From Hydrogenophilus sp. (GTDB lineage: Bacteria > Pseudomonadota > Gammaproteobacteria > Burkholderiales > Rhodocyclaceae), in NCBI GenBank assembly GCA_026416515.1, contig JAOAEZ010000006.1:29201-93200 (forward strand): a DNA stretch of 64,000 nt. Direction: 5' to 3'. The notes beneath the pieces are model-generated. The model was not told where the DNA came from and ran no database searches. It worked only from the letters and a program-made list of their open reading frames with translations. The first letter of the stretch is position 1; each line of letters begins with the position of its first letter. Positions 1 through 8,838 of the stretch are shown here, in pieces. Both the position numbers and the translations under genes were made by a program.

Positions 1-649
1 CTACAATTGCCGTCTTACCCACGCCGGGCTCGCCGATCAGTACGGGATTGTTTTTTGTACGTCGTTGCAAGATCTGAATCGTTCGGCGGATCTCATCATC
101 GCGGCCGATCACGGGGTCGAGTTTCCCTTGACGGGCCCGTTCGGTTAAATCGATCGTATAGCGGTTCAACGCCTCGCGCTTCGTCTCAGCCTCGGGATCC
201 TCTACCCGTGCGCCGCCGCGCACCTGGCGAATCGCCTCCTCCAGCGGCTTACGCGCCAACCCATACTCCTTTGCGATTCGGCCGGTCTCCCCCTTATCCT
301 CTGTCAATGCCAACAAAAACATCTCGCTCGCGATATAGGGATCCCCCCACCGCTGTGCCTCGCGGTCGGTCAAATTTAACAAATTGACTAAATCGCGCCC
401 CACCTGCACCTCGCCGCCGGTCCCGGTCACCTGTGGCAAAGCAGCCAACGCCCGCTGCAGCGCTGCTCGCAATCCGCTTACATTCACCCCGGCCCGTGCT
501 AACAACGACTGGGTACTCCCATCCTCCTGATCGATCAACGCCAACAACAGATGCTGCGGCTCGATAAATTGGTGATCATGACCCACCGCCAAGCTCTGTG
601 CTTCCTGCAACGCCTGCTGAAACTTTGTCGTTAACTTATCAAATCGCAT
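1..649 (-). CDS. clpB: ClpB disaggregase, N-terminal part (cut by window edge)
   Basis: Hsp100-family AAA+ ATPase that works with DnaK to resolubilise aggregated proteins in the cytoplasm. About 216 N-terminal residues are present. They contain the double Clp N-domain, starting [14 protein letters not shown] and including [14 protein letters not shown], then the linker into the first AAA+ module ([20 protein letters not shown]). The first Walker A motif, [11 protein letters not shown], lies right at the window edge. The ATG start fits the conserved ClpB N-terminus. The gene is last in a minus-strand run behind the diguanylate cyclase gene, 57 bases away. The rest lies outside the window, so completeness cannot be judged. 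The family assignment is firm; ClpA is less likely because the N-domain and AAA+ entry read as ClpB. Confidence 0.95.
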   Translation of the reverse strand, partial: MRFDKLTTKFQQALQEAQSLAVGHDHQFIEPQHLLLALIDQEDGSTQSLLARAGVNVSGLRAALQRALAALPQVTGTGGEVQVGRDLVNLLNLTDREAQRWGDPYIASEMFLLALTEDKGETGRIAKEYGLARKPLEEAIRQVRGGARVEDPEAETKREALNRYTIDLTERARQGKLDPVIGRDDEIRRTIQILQRRTKNNPVLIGEPGVGKTAIV

Positions 650-706
650 CGCTAAAGCCCTTTTTCTCCGGAACCCCCTCATTCATAGGGTGGGGCGTTC
701 CTCTTT

Positions 707-2026
707 TCAACCCCTCCCCTCCTCAACCGGCGAAAAAGGAACCACCTCCACTCGGTTGCGGCCCCTCTCCTTTGCTTGCAACAGAGCCCGATCGGCTCGT
801 TCGAATGCCGCAGCCAAGGGTTCGGAACGGGCCTCGACCACTGTTCCTCCCACGCTCACCGTCACCGCCCCCCCCTCGACAAAGACTCGCTGCGACACCG
901 TAGCCCGAATCGTCTCGGCTTTGCGGGCCACGCACTCGATCGGGCAATTGGGAAGCAGCACCACAAACTCTTCCCCCCCAAAACGGGCGACGAAATCGCT
1001 GGCGCGCACCTGTTGACTCATCGCGCGCGCCACTTTCACCAACACCTCATCGCCTCGCGCATGGCCATACCGGTCGTTTATTCTCTTAAAATAGTCGATA
1101 TCCACCACCAGCAAACCCAACGGTCGCCCATCGTGTTTTGCCCGTTCGTAATAGCGGTTTGCCACCTCCTCGTAAGCGTGTCGGTTCGCCACCCCTGTCA
1201 ATCGGTCGGTCACCGCCATCACCCGCAGCAACTGTTCTCGCTCCTCCACCTGTTGGTACAAGCGGCGTATCAGCACCAGATTATGGGCGCGCGCCAAAAG
1301 CTCCACATCTTGGGGCGGCTTCAACACATAGTCATTTACCCCTAACCGGTACAACTCGCTCTTCCGCGCCGCGTCGTGAAACCCCGTCATCACGATTACT
1401 GGCTGCAGCACAAAATCCTCGGGTCGGCGGCGCAACTGGCGGATCAACGAAATCCCGCTCAATCCATCGCTCAACACTAAATCGATCACAAACAGCTCAT
1501 ACTCCTGCTCGGTAAGCAGATGGCGGGCAGCTGCCACGCTATTAGCCACATCCACCACAAACCCCCGTCGCTCCAACATCGCGCGCACATTTCGCTGTTG
1601 AGTGTTTGAATCCTCCACCAACAACACCCGCGCCCCCACCACTGCATCGCTCCCTTGGGCCAAAAAATAATGCAAAAAATTCTCCAAATGTCCCAAATCG
1701 TCGCGGCTAAACACATCGGTGACGCCGGTGCGAAAGGCCCGCTCGATCAACTGGGGTGTCGCGTCGGCCGTCACCAAGATCACCGGCGCCGCCTCTCTCA
1801 ACCATGGCCGCAACCGTTCGGCCAACTCCACCCCATCGCCATCGGGCAAAATATAAGTCGTCAGCACCACATCGAAACCCCGCTCCTGAGCTGCCGTTAC
1901 CGCGCTTGTCATATCGTGCGCTCGGTAAATTGCCAGCCCGAATCGCTCCAGCGTTCGCGTCAAGAACTTCCCTGACGCCTCTCCCGGATCGACCAACAGC
2001 GCCTCTAACGGTCCTCGCTCGCCCAT
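707..2026 (-). CDS. Two-receiver response regulator with diguanylate cyclase (GGDEF) output
   Basis: PleD-like cytoplasmic protein of 439 aa that should make cyclic di-GMP. Receiver 1 spans residues 7-125, receiver 2 residues 131-255 and the GGDEF domain about 272-430. Receiver 2 keeps the phosphoacceptor aspartate in LFVIDLVLSDG. In receiver 1 the matching position reads VVLTTYILPDGDG, with Thr where Asp is expected, so it is probably not phosphorylated and may serve in dimerisation. The active site is GGEEF, and an RxxD inhibitory site (RASD) sits five residues before it, so product inhibition is likely. Input signal and kinase are unknown; no histidine kinase is adjacent. It is one of three GGDEF proteins in this window. 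Confidence 0.9.
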   Translation of the reverse strand: MGERGPLEALLVDPGEASGKFLTRTLERFGLAIYRAHDMTSAVTAAQERGFDVVLTTYILPDGDGVELAERLRPWLREAAPVILVTADATPQLIERAFRTGVTDVFSRDDLGHLENFLHYFLAQGSDAVVGARVLLVEDSNTQQRNVRAMLERRGFVVDVANSVAAARHLLTEQEYELFVIDLVLSDGLSGISLIRQLRRRPEDFVLQPVIVMTGFHDAARKSELYRLGVNDYVLKPPQDVELLARAHNLVLIRRLYQQVEEREQLLRVMAVTDRLTGVANRHAYEEVANRYYERAKHDGRPLGLLVVDIDYFKRINDRYGHARGDEVLVKVARAMSQQVRASDFVARFGGEEFVVLLPNCPIECVARKAETIRATVSQRVFVEGGAVTVSVGGTVVEARSEPLAAAFERADRALLQAKERGRNRVEVVPFSPVEEGRG

Positions 2027-2063
2027 TTAGCCCTACCTCCCCTCTGCGCTTTCTCATTCTCAG

Positions 2064-2288
2064 CTAATGCGTCATGAACCACTCGATGATCCCCTTCGCG
2101 ATAAACCCCACAAACCCAACCCCCAACGCGATAAACAGCCACAAAGTTCCGTACTTCCCCGCCTTCGACTTCCATGCCAAATGGCCGATAATAAAAACCA
2201 TATAAAGGATAAAGGCGGGGATTAAAATGCGCATTCCCCACTCCTCCCACTCCTCGAACGTCAGCCCCAACAGCAACTCCTCGCTCAC
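2064..2288 (-). CDS. Small DUF2788-type inner-membrane protein
   Basis: 74-residue protein beginning MSEELLLGLTFEEWEEWG, with two predicted membrane helices (about residues 18-38 and 48-68) separated by a short basic loop, WKSKAGKYG. The length, the N-terminal acidic segment and the two-helix layout match the DUF2788 family of proteobacterial membrane proteins, whose function is unknown to me. It lies between argG (113 bases upstream on its strand) and the diguanylate cyclase gene (37 bases downstream), so it may be read from either unit. No function is proposed. Confidence 0.7.
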   Translation of the reverse strand: MSEELLLGLTFEEWEEWGMRILIPAFILYMVFIIGHLAWKSKAGKYGTLWLFIALGVGFVGFIAKGIIEWFMTH

Positions 2289-2401
2289 GCCCTGCTCCTC
2301 TCTACCATTCCAGCGCGCTCTTCTCTTCCCTCTCCGGTTTTTCCCCTGCCCTCATCCCCTCTAGACCGACTTCCTCACCCTTTCCCCCTTTCTTACTCCT
2401 C

Positions 2402-3640
2402 CTACGTGCGCTCCTCTCGTTGTTGCTGGCGGCGGGCGGCCACGCGCATTCGCAATGCCTGCAAGCGGATAAATCCCTCTGCATCCTTTTGGCGGTATGC
2501 CCCGTAATCCTCCTCAAAGGTCGCCAGCGTCGCATCAAACAACGAACTGCGCGGGGAAGAGCGCCCCACCACCTGCACGCTTCCCTTATAAAGCTTCACC
2601 CGGACAGTCCCGTTTACGTTCTGTTGGGTATGATCGATCAACGCCTGCAATGCCTCTCGTTCTGGGCTGAACCAAAAGCCGTTGTAGATCAGCGACGCAT
2701 AGCGGGGCATCAACTCATCCTTTAGATGGGCTACCTCTCGATCCAACGTCAAAGACTCGATTGCCCGATGGGCTTTTAACAAAATCGTCCCCCCTGGCGT
2801 CTCGTAACAACCGCGGCTCTTCATCCCCACGAAGCGGTTCTCCACCAAATCGAGGCGTCCCACCCCGTGTTTTCCCCCCAGCGCGTTCAACCGCGCCAAA
2901 AGTGCATGCGGCGGCAATCGCTCTCCGTCGATAGCCACCAAGTCACCCCGCTCGAAAAAGAGCGACACATACTCCGGCTGATCGGGCGCTCGCTCCGGCG
3001 CCACGGTCCAGCGCCACATCTCCTCCTCTGGCTCCACCGCTGGATCCTCTAATATTCCCCCCTCGTAAGAGATATGGAGCAAATTGGCATCCATCGAATA
3101 AGGCGCTCTACCGCTTTCGGGTTTAGCCTCCACTGGAATTCCATGCCGTTCGGCATACGCCAGCAATCGCTCGCGCGACGTCAAATCCCACTCCCGCCAC
3201 GGCGCGATCACTCGAATCTCTGGCATCAACGCGTAGTAAGCCAACTCAAACCGCACCTGATCGTTACCCTTCCCCGTAGCCCCGTGTGCCACCGCATCGG
3301 CCCCCACTATCTGAGCGATCTCGATCTGGCGTTTAGCAATCAACGGTCTAGCGATTGACGTCCCCAGCAAATACTCCCCCTCGTACACCGCGTTAGCCCG
3401 AAACATTGGAAAAACAAAATCGCGCACAAAGGTCTCGCGCAAATCCTCGATGAAGACATGTTCCTCTTTTACCCCCAACTGCAGTGCCTTCCTCCGCGCC
3501 GCCTCCAACTCCTCCCCTTGCCCCAAATCGGCGGTGAAGGTCACCACCTCACACCCATACTGCTCCTGCAACCACTTTAAAATCACCGACGTATCCAGAC
3601 CTCCTGAATAAGCAAGCACTACCCTTCGGATCTGGCCCAT
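2402..3640 (-). CDS. argG: Argininosuccinate synthase
   Basis: Joins citrulline and aspartate using ATP to give argininosuccinate, the penultimate step of arginine synthesis (cytoplasmic). The 412-aa protein has the family's usual length. It carries the N-type ATP pyrophosphatase P-loop [10 protein letters not shown] at residues 10-19, the [13 protein letters not shown] segment that binds citrulline/ATP, and the SYEGG and RGCYETPGG motifs typical of type I ArgG. A good ribosome site, AAAGGAG, sits just before the ATG. It is the third arg gene in a row (argD, argF, argG on the minus strand), so a biosynthetic operon is likely. The 59-base gap after argF could hold its own promoter, but I see no clear one. 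Confidence 0.97.
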   Translation of the reverse strand: MGQIRRVVLAYSGGLDTSVILKWLQEQYGCEVVTFTADLGQGEELEAARRKALQLGVKEEHVFIEDLRETFVRDFVFPMFRANAVYEGEYLLGTSIARPLIAKRQIEIAQIVGADAVAHGATGKGNDQVRFELAYYALMPEIRVIAPWREWDLTSRERLLAYAERHGIPVEAKPESGRAPYSMDANLLHISYEGGILEDPAVEPEEEMWRWTVAPERAPDQPEYVSLFFERGDLVAIDGERLPPHALLARLNALGGKHGVGRLDLVENRFVGMKSRGCYETPGGTILLKAHRAIESLTLDREVAHLKDELMPRYASLIYNGFWFSPEREALQALIDHTQQNVNGTVRVKLYKGSVQVVGRSSPRSSLFDATLATFEEDYGAYRQKDAEGFIRLQALRMRVAARRQQQREERT

Positions 3641-3699
3641 GTTGCTCCTTTCGTCAAAAGTTCGTTTTGTTTAAAAACCTTCCCTTCTCTCGATTCCCC

Positions 3700-4626
3700 T
3701 CACTCCCCCATCTGTCCCAACACCAGATACTCCATCAATGCCTTTTGCACATGCAACCGATTCTCGGCCTCATCCCACACCACCGACTGAGGACCATCGA
3801 TCACCTCTGCGGTAACCTCCTCGCCGCGGTGTGCGGGCAGACAATGCATAAAGAGCGCCTCTGGGGAAGCCACCTGCATGATCTCCGCGTTTACCTGCCA
3901 CGCATGAAACGCCCGTCGTCGTTCCTCTGTCTCCTCCTCAAACCCCATCGACGTCCACACATCGGTCGTCACCAAATCGGCCCCGCGCGCTGCCTCGATC
4001 GGATCGGCGAAGACCTCATAATGGCCGTTGGGGCGCACCCGAGCCACCTCTGGATTCACCTCGTAGCCTGGGGGGGTAGAGACATGCACCTTAAAATCGA
4101 GCACCTCGGCCGCCTGCAACCACGTATTGCACATATTGTTAGCATCGCCGATCCATGCCACCACTCGTCCGCGGATTGAGCCGCGGTGTTCCAAAAAAGT
4201 AAAGATATCGGCGAGCACCTGGCACGGATGGAACTCGTTGGTCAGCCCATTGATCACTGGCACGCGGGAACGGGCTGCGAAGCGTTCTACGATCTCCTGT
4301 TTATAGGTTCGAATCATCACCAAATCGGACATTCGTGAAATTACCTCAGCCGCATCCTCCACCGGCTCTCCTCGTCCCAACTGCGAATCGCGGGTATTCA
4401 AATAGACTGCGAACCCTCCCAGCTGTTGAATTCCTGCCTCAAAAGACAATCGCGTTCGGGTGCTCGCCTTCTCAAAAATCATCACCAATGTTCGATCAAA
4501 CAAAGGGTGCCACGGCTCATACGCCTTGAACTTTCGTTTGATCCAAGTCGCTCGCCTAAAGAGGTAGGCGTACTCCTCGGCGTCGAAATCGGCGAACTGC
4601 AAAAAGTGGCGGACCTTAGCGCTCAC
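3700..4626 (-). CDS. argF: Ornithine carbamoyltransferase
   Basis: Transfers the carbamoyl group from carbamoyl phosphate to ornithine to make citrulline (cytoplasmic, arginine pathway). The 308 aa match the anabolic family. Visible motifs are the carbamoyl-phosphate site FEKASTRTRLSFE (residues about 51-63), the HPCQVLAD ornithine/carbamoyl segment, and HCLPAHRGEEV near the C-terminus, which carries the catalytic cysteine. It starts only 12 bases after argD ends, so translational coupling within an argDFG transcription unit is likely. A catabolic arcB is unlikely because no arcA or arcC is nearby. Confidence 0.97.
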   Translation of the reverse strand: MSAKVRHFLQFADFDAEEYAYLFRRATWIKRKFKAYEPWHPLFDRTLVMIFEKASTRTRLSFEAGIQQLGGFAVYLNTRDSQLGRGEPVEDAAEVISRMSDLVMIRTYKQEIVERFAARSRVPVINGLTNEFHPCQVLADIFTFLEHRGSIRGRVVAWIGDANNMCNTWLQAAEVLDFKVHVSTPPGYEVNPEVARVRPNGHYEVFADPIEAARGADLVTTDVWTSMGFEEETEERRRAFHAWQVNAEIMQVASPEALFMHCLPAHRGEEVTAEVIDGPQSVVWDEAENRLHVQKALMEYLVLGQMGE

Positions 4627-4638
4627 TGCAACGCCCTC

Positions 4639-5841
4639 TCAACTGCTCGCCAAAAACGCTCGCACGCACGCCGCCAGCTGGGTAGCCAGAATCTCGGCCT
4701 CTGGGCGGCGTAAAATCAATGGAGGCAGCAAACGAACCACCCGCTCGGCGGTCACATTAACCAACAAACCGCTCTCCAATGCTCGAAAGACCACCTCTGC
4801 AGCGGGTCGATCCAAGGCCACCCCCACCATCAACCCTTCCCCTCGCACCTCCTCCACTCCCCTGACTTCGCTCAACGTCTGTCTCAGCTCCTCCCGCAAC
4901 CATCGCCCTTGTTCTGCCGCATTCGTCAACAACCCCTCTTCCTCGATTACCGCCAACGTCGTCAACGCCGCGGTGCACGCCAACGGGTTACCGCCGAATG
5001 TCGACCCGTGGTTTCCTGGTCCGAAGACTCCGGCTGCTGGGCCGCTGGCCAGCAAAGCCCCGATGGGCACGCCTCCTCCCAACCCTTTTGCCAACGTCAT
5101 CACATCGGGGCGCAATCTCTCTTCTGCAACCCCCAGCGCCGCGGCTGCCCACTGCCAACCGAACCAACACCCTGTCCGTCCCACTCCGCACTGGACCTCA
5201 TCCACCACCATCAGCACCTCGCGGGCGCGCGTCAACTCCCGTATTGTGCGCACTGCCTCTGGGTTAGCCACCCGCACTCCTCCCTCCCCCTGGATCACCT
5301 CGAACAACACGGCCACTACCTCTTCGTCGGCGAGTGCTCTCTCCACTGCGGCGACATCTCCGAACGGCACCCGCACGAACCCCTCCACCAAAGGCTCAAA
5401 CCCCTCCTGTGCCCGTCGATTTCCCGTCGCCGACAAAGCAGCCAATGTCCGGCCATGGAAAGCCCCCTCCATCACCACGATCTTCGCCCGTTTTATCCCC
5501 CGGCGGTAGCCGTACAAGCGGGCCAATTTAATCGCTCCCTCATTAGCCTCTGCTCCGGAATTGGCGAAAAAGACCTCCTCCATCCCGCTCAAGCGGCACA
5601 ACCGCTCTGCCAACGCCTCCTGCTCGCGCACGCGGTACAAATTAGACGTATGGATTAGCCGACCTGCCTGCGCGCAAATCGCCGCCACCAACCGTGGATG
5701 GGCATGGCCCAACGTCGACACGGCGATTCCGGCCACTCCATCCAAATAGCGTCGTCCCTCCTCATCGTAAAGCCACACCCCCTCCCCCCGGGTAAACGCC
5801 ACCGGCAAGCGAGCGTAGGTATTCATCAACCACGGGCTCAT
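4639..5841 (-). CDS. argD: Acetylornithine aminotransferase
   Basis: PLP-dependent class III aminotransferase that makes N-acetylornithine from N-acetylglutamate semialdehyde, and may also act on succinyldiaminopimelate in lysine synthesis. The 400-aa protein has NSGAEANEGAIKLAR near residues 95-109, VDEVQCGVGRTG with the PLP-ring aspartate, and the lysine-bearing TLAKGLGGGVPIGAL. It lies directly between prpE (16 bases before its start) and argF (12 bases after its end). It is thus the first arg gene of the cluster but possibly co-transcribed with the acyl-CoA genes upstream. Confidence 0.95.
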   Translation of the reverse strand: MSPWLMNTYARLPVAFTRGEGVWLYDEEGRRYLDGVAGIAVSTLGHAHPRLVAAICAQAGRLIHTSNLYRVREQEALAERLCRLSGMEEVFFANSGAEANEGAIKLARLYGYRRGIKRAKIVVMEGAFHGRTLAALSATGNRRAQEGFEPLVEGFVRVPFGDVAAVERALADEEVVAVLFEVIQGEGGVRVANPEAVRTIRELTRAREVLMVVDEVQCGVGRTGCWFGWQWAAAALGVAEERLRPDVMTLAKGLGGGVPIGALLASGPAAGVFGPGNHGSTFGGNPLACTAALTTLAVIEEEGLLTNAAEQGRWLREELRQTLSEVRGVEEVRGEGLMVGVALDRPAAEVVFRALESGLLVNVTAERVVRLLPPLILRRPEAEILATQLAACVRAFLASS

Positions 5842-5856
5842 CTCCTCACCGCTCCC

Positions 5857-7749
5857 CTACCCCGTCGCTCGCACTGCCTCGGCGATTGCCTCGAGCGCCG
5901 TTCGATCCTCGAGGGTAGTCAAATCCCCCGGATCGCGCCCCTCCGCGATCGCCTGGATCGACCGGCGCAACATCTTCCCGGAGCGAGTCTTAGGCAATGC
6001 GGGAACAAAATAGACGCGTGCTGGGCGTGCGATCGCCCCCAGCAATCCATCTACGGTTTTTTTCACTGCCTCCTCGAGCGCCACCCGCTCGGACGCTGTC
6101 GTCGCTGTCTCTGCCTGTTTAAGCACCGCGAACGCCACCGGCACCTGTCCTTTCACCTCATCGTGCACCCCAACCACCGCCACCTCGGCGATTGCCGGAT
6201 GAGCCTGCACTGCCTCCTCGATCTCGCGGGTTCCCAACCGATGGCCGGCCACATTGATCACATCATCGGTACGTCCCAAGATGAAATGATATCCCTCCTC
6301 ATCTCTCACGCCCCAATCGGCCGACGAATAGACCAACGGCTCGCGGAACAAACTGAAATAGGAACTGATGAAGCGCGACTCATCCCCCCACACCGATGTC
6401 AAACATCCTGGCGGCAACGGCGGGACCACCCCCACCACCCCCTTCTCGTTGGGGCCGCACTCGCGCCCATCCTCGCGCCAAATTCGCACATCGAACCCAT
6501 AGACGGGGAACCCTGGGGAACCGTACTTCACCGGTCGGTCATCGATTCCTCGGCAAATCGCCAACATTGGCCACCCCGTCTCGGTTTGCCAATAGTTATC
6601 CACCACCGGCACCCCCAACGCCTCATGGATCCAGCGATGGGTTGGTTCATCCAGCGGCTCGCCGGCCAAGAAAAGATGTTTCAACGACGAAACATCGGCG
6701 GCGCGCAGATAAGCGGGATCCTGTTTCTTTAATACTCGGACTGCAGTCGGCGCTGAAAACATCACCTGCACTCGATACTTCTCGACCAATCGCCACCAAA
6801 TCCCTGGATCGGGCCGCAAAGGCGTTCCCTCGTACATCACCGTCGTCATTCCCGCGATCAGCGGTCCGTAAATAATGTAACTATGGCCCACCACCCAACC
6901 GATATCGGAAGTGGTGAACATCGTCTCCCCTTGTCGGCCGCAGAAGATATACTCCATCGAAGCAGCCAACGCCACCGCGTATCCGCCAGTATCGCGCTGC
7001 ACCCCTTTCGGTCGGCCGGTCGTCCCTGACGTATACAAGATATAGCTCGGCTGGGTTGACTCGACCCACACCACCTCCACCCTTCGCTCCCCCACTCGCT
7101 CGACCAACGCCGCGTAATCGTGATCTCGTCCCTCCACCCGTGTTGCTGGGGCCAACCCCCGGTTGACCACCACCACATGCGCTGGCGGGCTCTTCGCCAA
7201 CGCGCAAGCCTCATCCACGATCGGCTTATACGGAATCACCCTTCCGGCGCGCATTCCCGCGTCGGCGGTCACCATCACGATCGGACGTGCATCATCGATT
7301 CGAACCGCCAACGACGAGGCGGCAAAACCGCCGAATACCACCGAATGGATCGCCCCCAACCGCACTGTGGCCAACATTGCAAATGCCGCCTCGGGAATCA
7401 TCGGCATATAGATCAACACGCGATCGCCCTGCCCCACTCCCAACGACTGGAGCACAGCTGCCATCTGCTCTACCCCCCGCTGCAGCTCGGCGTAGGAAAA
7501 GACCCGTTCTTTCTCGACCTCCGTCGACACCCAAATCAACGCTGGTGCCTCAGGTCGCTCTGCCGCGTGGCGGTCGACAGCGTTGAAGCACAAATTGGTC
7601 TCCCCCCCTTTGAACCACCGCACGAAAGGAGGGCGCGAAAAATCGCAAATCTCCTTTGGCGGTCGGTGCCAATAGATCCGTTTTGCCTCCTCCTCCCAAA
7701 ATGCCTCCCGTTCCATCAACGACCGGTGGTAGAATGACTCGTAATTCAT
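5857..7749 (-). CDS. prpE: Propionyl-CoA synthetase (acyl-CoA synthetase, PrpE type)
   Basis: ANL-superfamily enzyme that activates propionate (or a similar short acid) with ATP and CoA through an acyl-AMP intermediate. The 630 aa include the AMP-binding motif YTSGTTGRPKG, the DNYWQTETGWP core and the C-terminal PKTRSGKMLRR, whose lysine is the usual acetylation-controlled catalytic residue. I chose the ATG at 7749 (MNYESFYHRS) because AGGAG lies about six bases upstream; a TTG six codons earlier is less likely. The N-terminal acetyl-CoA synthetase-like domain and the length fit PrpE; acetyl- or acryloyl-/3-hydroxypropionyl-CoA synthetase activity cannot be excluded. It directly follows an AcuI-like reductase, suggesting a C3-acid route ending in propionyl-CoA. 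Confidence 0.88.
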   Translation of the reverse strand: MNYESFYHRSLMEREAFWEEEAKRIYWHRPPKEICDFSRPPFVRWFKGGETNLCFNAVDRHAAERPEAPALIWVSTEVEKERVFSYAELQRGVEQMAAVLQSLGVGQGDRVLIYMPMIPEAAFAMLATVRLGAIHSVVFGGFAASSLAVRIDDARPIVMVTADAGMRAGRVIPYKPIVDEACALAKSPPAHVVVVNRGLAPATRVEGRDHDYAALVERVGERRVEVVWVESTQPSYILYTSGTTGRPKGVQRDTGGYAVALAASMEYIFCGRQGETMFTTSDIGWVVGHSYIIYGPLIAGMTTVMYEGTPLRPDPGIWWRLVEKYRVQVMFSAPTAVRVLKKQDPAYLRAADVSSLKHLFLAGEPLDEPTHRWIHEALGVPVVDNYWQTETGWPMLAICRGIDDRPVKYGSPGFPVYGFDVRIWREDGRECGPNEKGVVGVVPPLPPGCLTSVWGDESRFISSYFSLFREPLVYSSADWGVRDEEGYHFILGRTDDVINVAGHRLGTREIEEAVQAHPAIAEVAVVGVHDEVKGQVPVAFAVLKQAETATTASERVALEEAVKKTVDGLLGAIARPARVYFVPALPKTRSGKMLRRSIQAIAEGRDPGDLTTLEDRTALEAIAEAVRATG

Positions 7750-7786
7750 TTTTTTCTCCTGCCGCAAAGAATCCTAAAATTATGCC

Positions 7787-8797
7787 TCACGCTGTGTCGA
7801 TTCGTACTACGGTCCGTCCCCTTCCCTTCCCTGCGATCAACGCCTCGAAGACCGATGGCAGTTCCTTCAGCGCCACCTCGCGCGTCACTTCAGACAAAAA
7901 GGGCGGTTTTAAATCATCCCCCAGCCGCTCCCACACCCGGCTCCGCAAGGGAAAACCGGTATAAGCCGAATCGACTCCCAGCATGCTTACCCCTCGCAAG
8001 ATAAAAGGGAAAATCGTCGTCTTCACCTCTGCCGACCCCGCATTTCCCACTGAAGCCACCGCTCCCCCCCGCTGCATCGACGCCAGCAACCAATGAAGCA
8101 CCGCCCCCCCCACGTTATCGATCGCCCCCGCCCATCGCCCCTTCTCGAGAGGTCGGACCGCTGCGAAATCGATCGTTCGGCGATCGAGCACCTCCGCCGC
8201 TCCCCATCGGCGCAACGACCCCGTCTCTTCCGGCTTTCCGGTCAATGCCGCCACCCGGTATCCCCGCCGAGCGAGCATCTGGATAGCCAATGTTCCCACT
8301 CCCCCGCTTGCCCCTGTCACCACCACCGTTCCTGCCTCGGGAGATACCCCCTCGCGCTCCAACCGCTCGACCGCCAATGCTGCTGTAAACCCCGCGGTCC
8401 CTAACGCCATTGCCTCCCACAACGTCAACCCTTTCGGCAATGGCACCACCCATGCGCTCGGCACTCGGGCCACCTCTGCAAACCCTCCATGGTGTGACAC
8501 TCCCAAATCGAATCCCGTCGCCACCACCGCATCCCCCTCTCGAAAGCGGGGATCTTCTGAAGTGAGCACCCAACCCGCCAAATCGATTCCTCCGACGCAC
8601 GGAAAACGGCGGATGATCTTCCCTTTCCCCGTTGCCGCCAACGCATCCTTATAGTTCACGCTCGAATAAGCAACTCGAATCACCACCTCTCCTGGATCGA
8701 GCGCTGCGAAAGGCACCTCCTCGAACCTCGCCTCTACCCTCCCCTCAGTTCCCTCTCGGATCATCCACCCCAAAAATCTCTCTGGCAATCCTGTCAT
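7787..8797 (-). CDS. acuI: AcuI/YhdH-type NADPH-dependent acrylyl-CoA reductase-like oxidoreductase
   Basis: Medium-chain dehydrogenase/reductase of 336 aa without structural or catalytic zinc cysteines. It has the YhdH/AcuI N-terminal core SSVNYKDALAATGKGKI, the HHGGFAEVARVP segment and the nucleotide-binding motif VTGASGGVGTLAIQML. Family members reduce acryloyl-CoA to propionyl-CoA with NADPH, which fits the adjacent propionyl-CoA synthetase gene 37 bases downstream. The pairing suggests a shared role in 3-carbon acyl-CoA use or detoxification of reactive acryloyl-CoA. Substrate identity is inferred; a general quinone/enoyl reductase is the alternative. Confidence 0.8.
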   Translation of the reverse strand: MTGLPERFLGWMIREGTEGRVEARFEEVPFAALDPGEVVIRVAYSSVNYKDALAATGKGKIIRRFPCVGGIDLAGWVLTSEDPRFREGDAVVATGFDLGVSHHGGFAEVARVPSAWVVPLPKGLTLWEAMALGTAGFTAALAVERLEREGVSPEAGTVVVTGASGGVGTLAIQMLARRGYRVAALTGKPEETGSLRRWGAAEVLDRRTIDFAAVRPLEKGRWAGAIDNVGGAVLHWLLASMQRGGAVASVGNAGSAEVKTTIFPFILRGVSMLGVDSAYTGFPLRSRVWERLGDDLKPPFLSEVTREVALKELPSVFEALIAGKGRGRTVVRIDTA

Positions 8798-8838
8798 CTC
8801 TCCTCTCCGTTTGCTCTATCGATTCTTCCAACCTCTCC

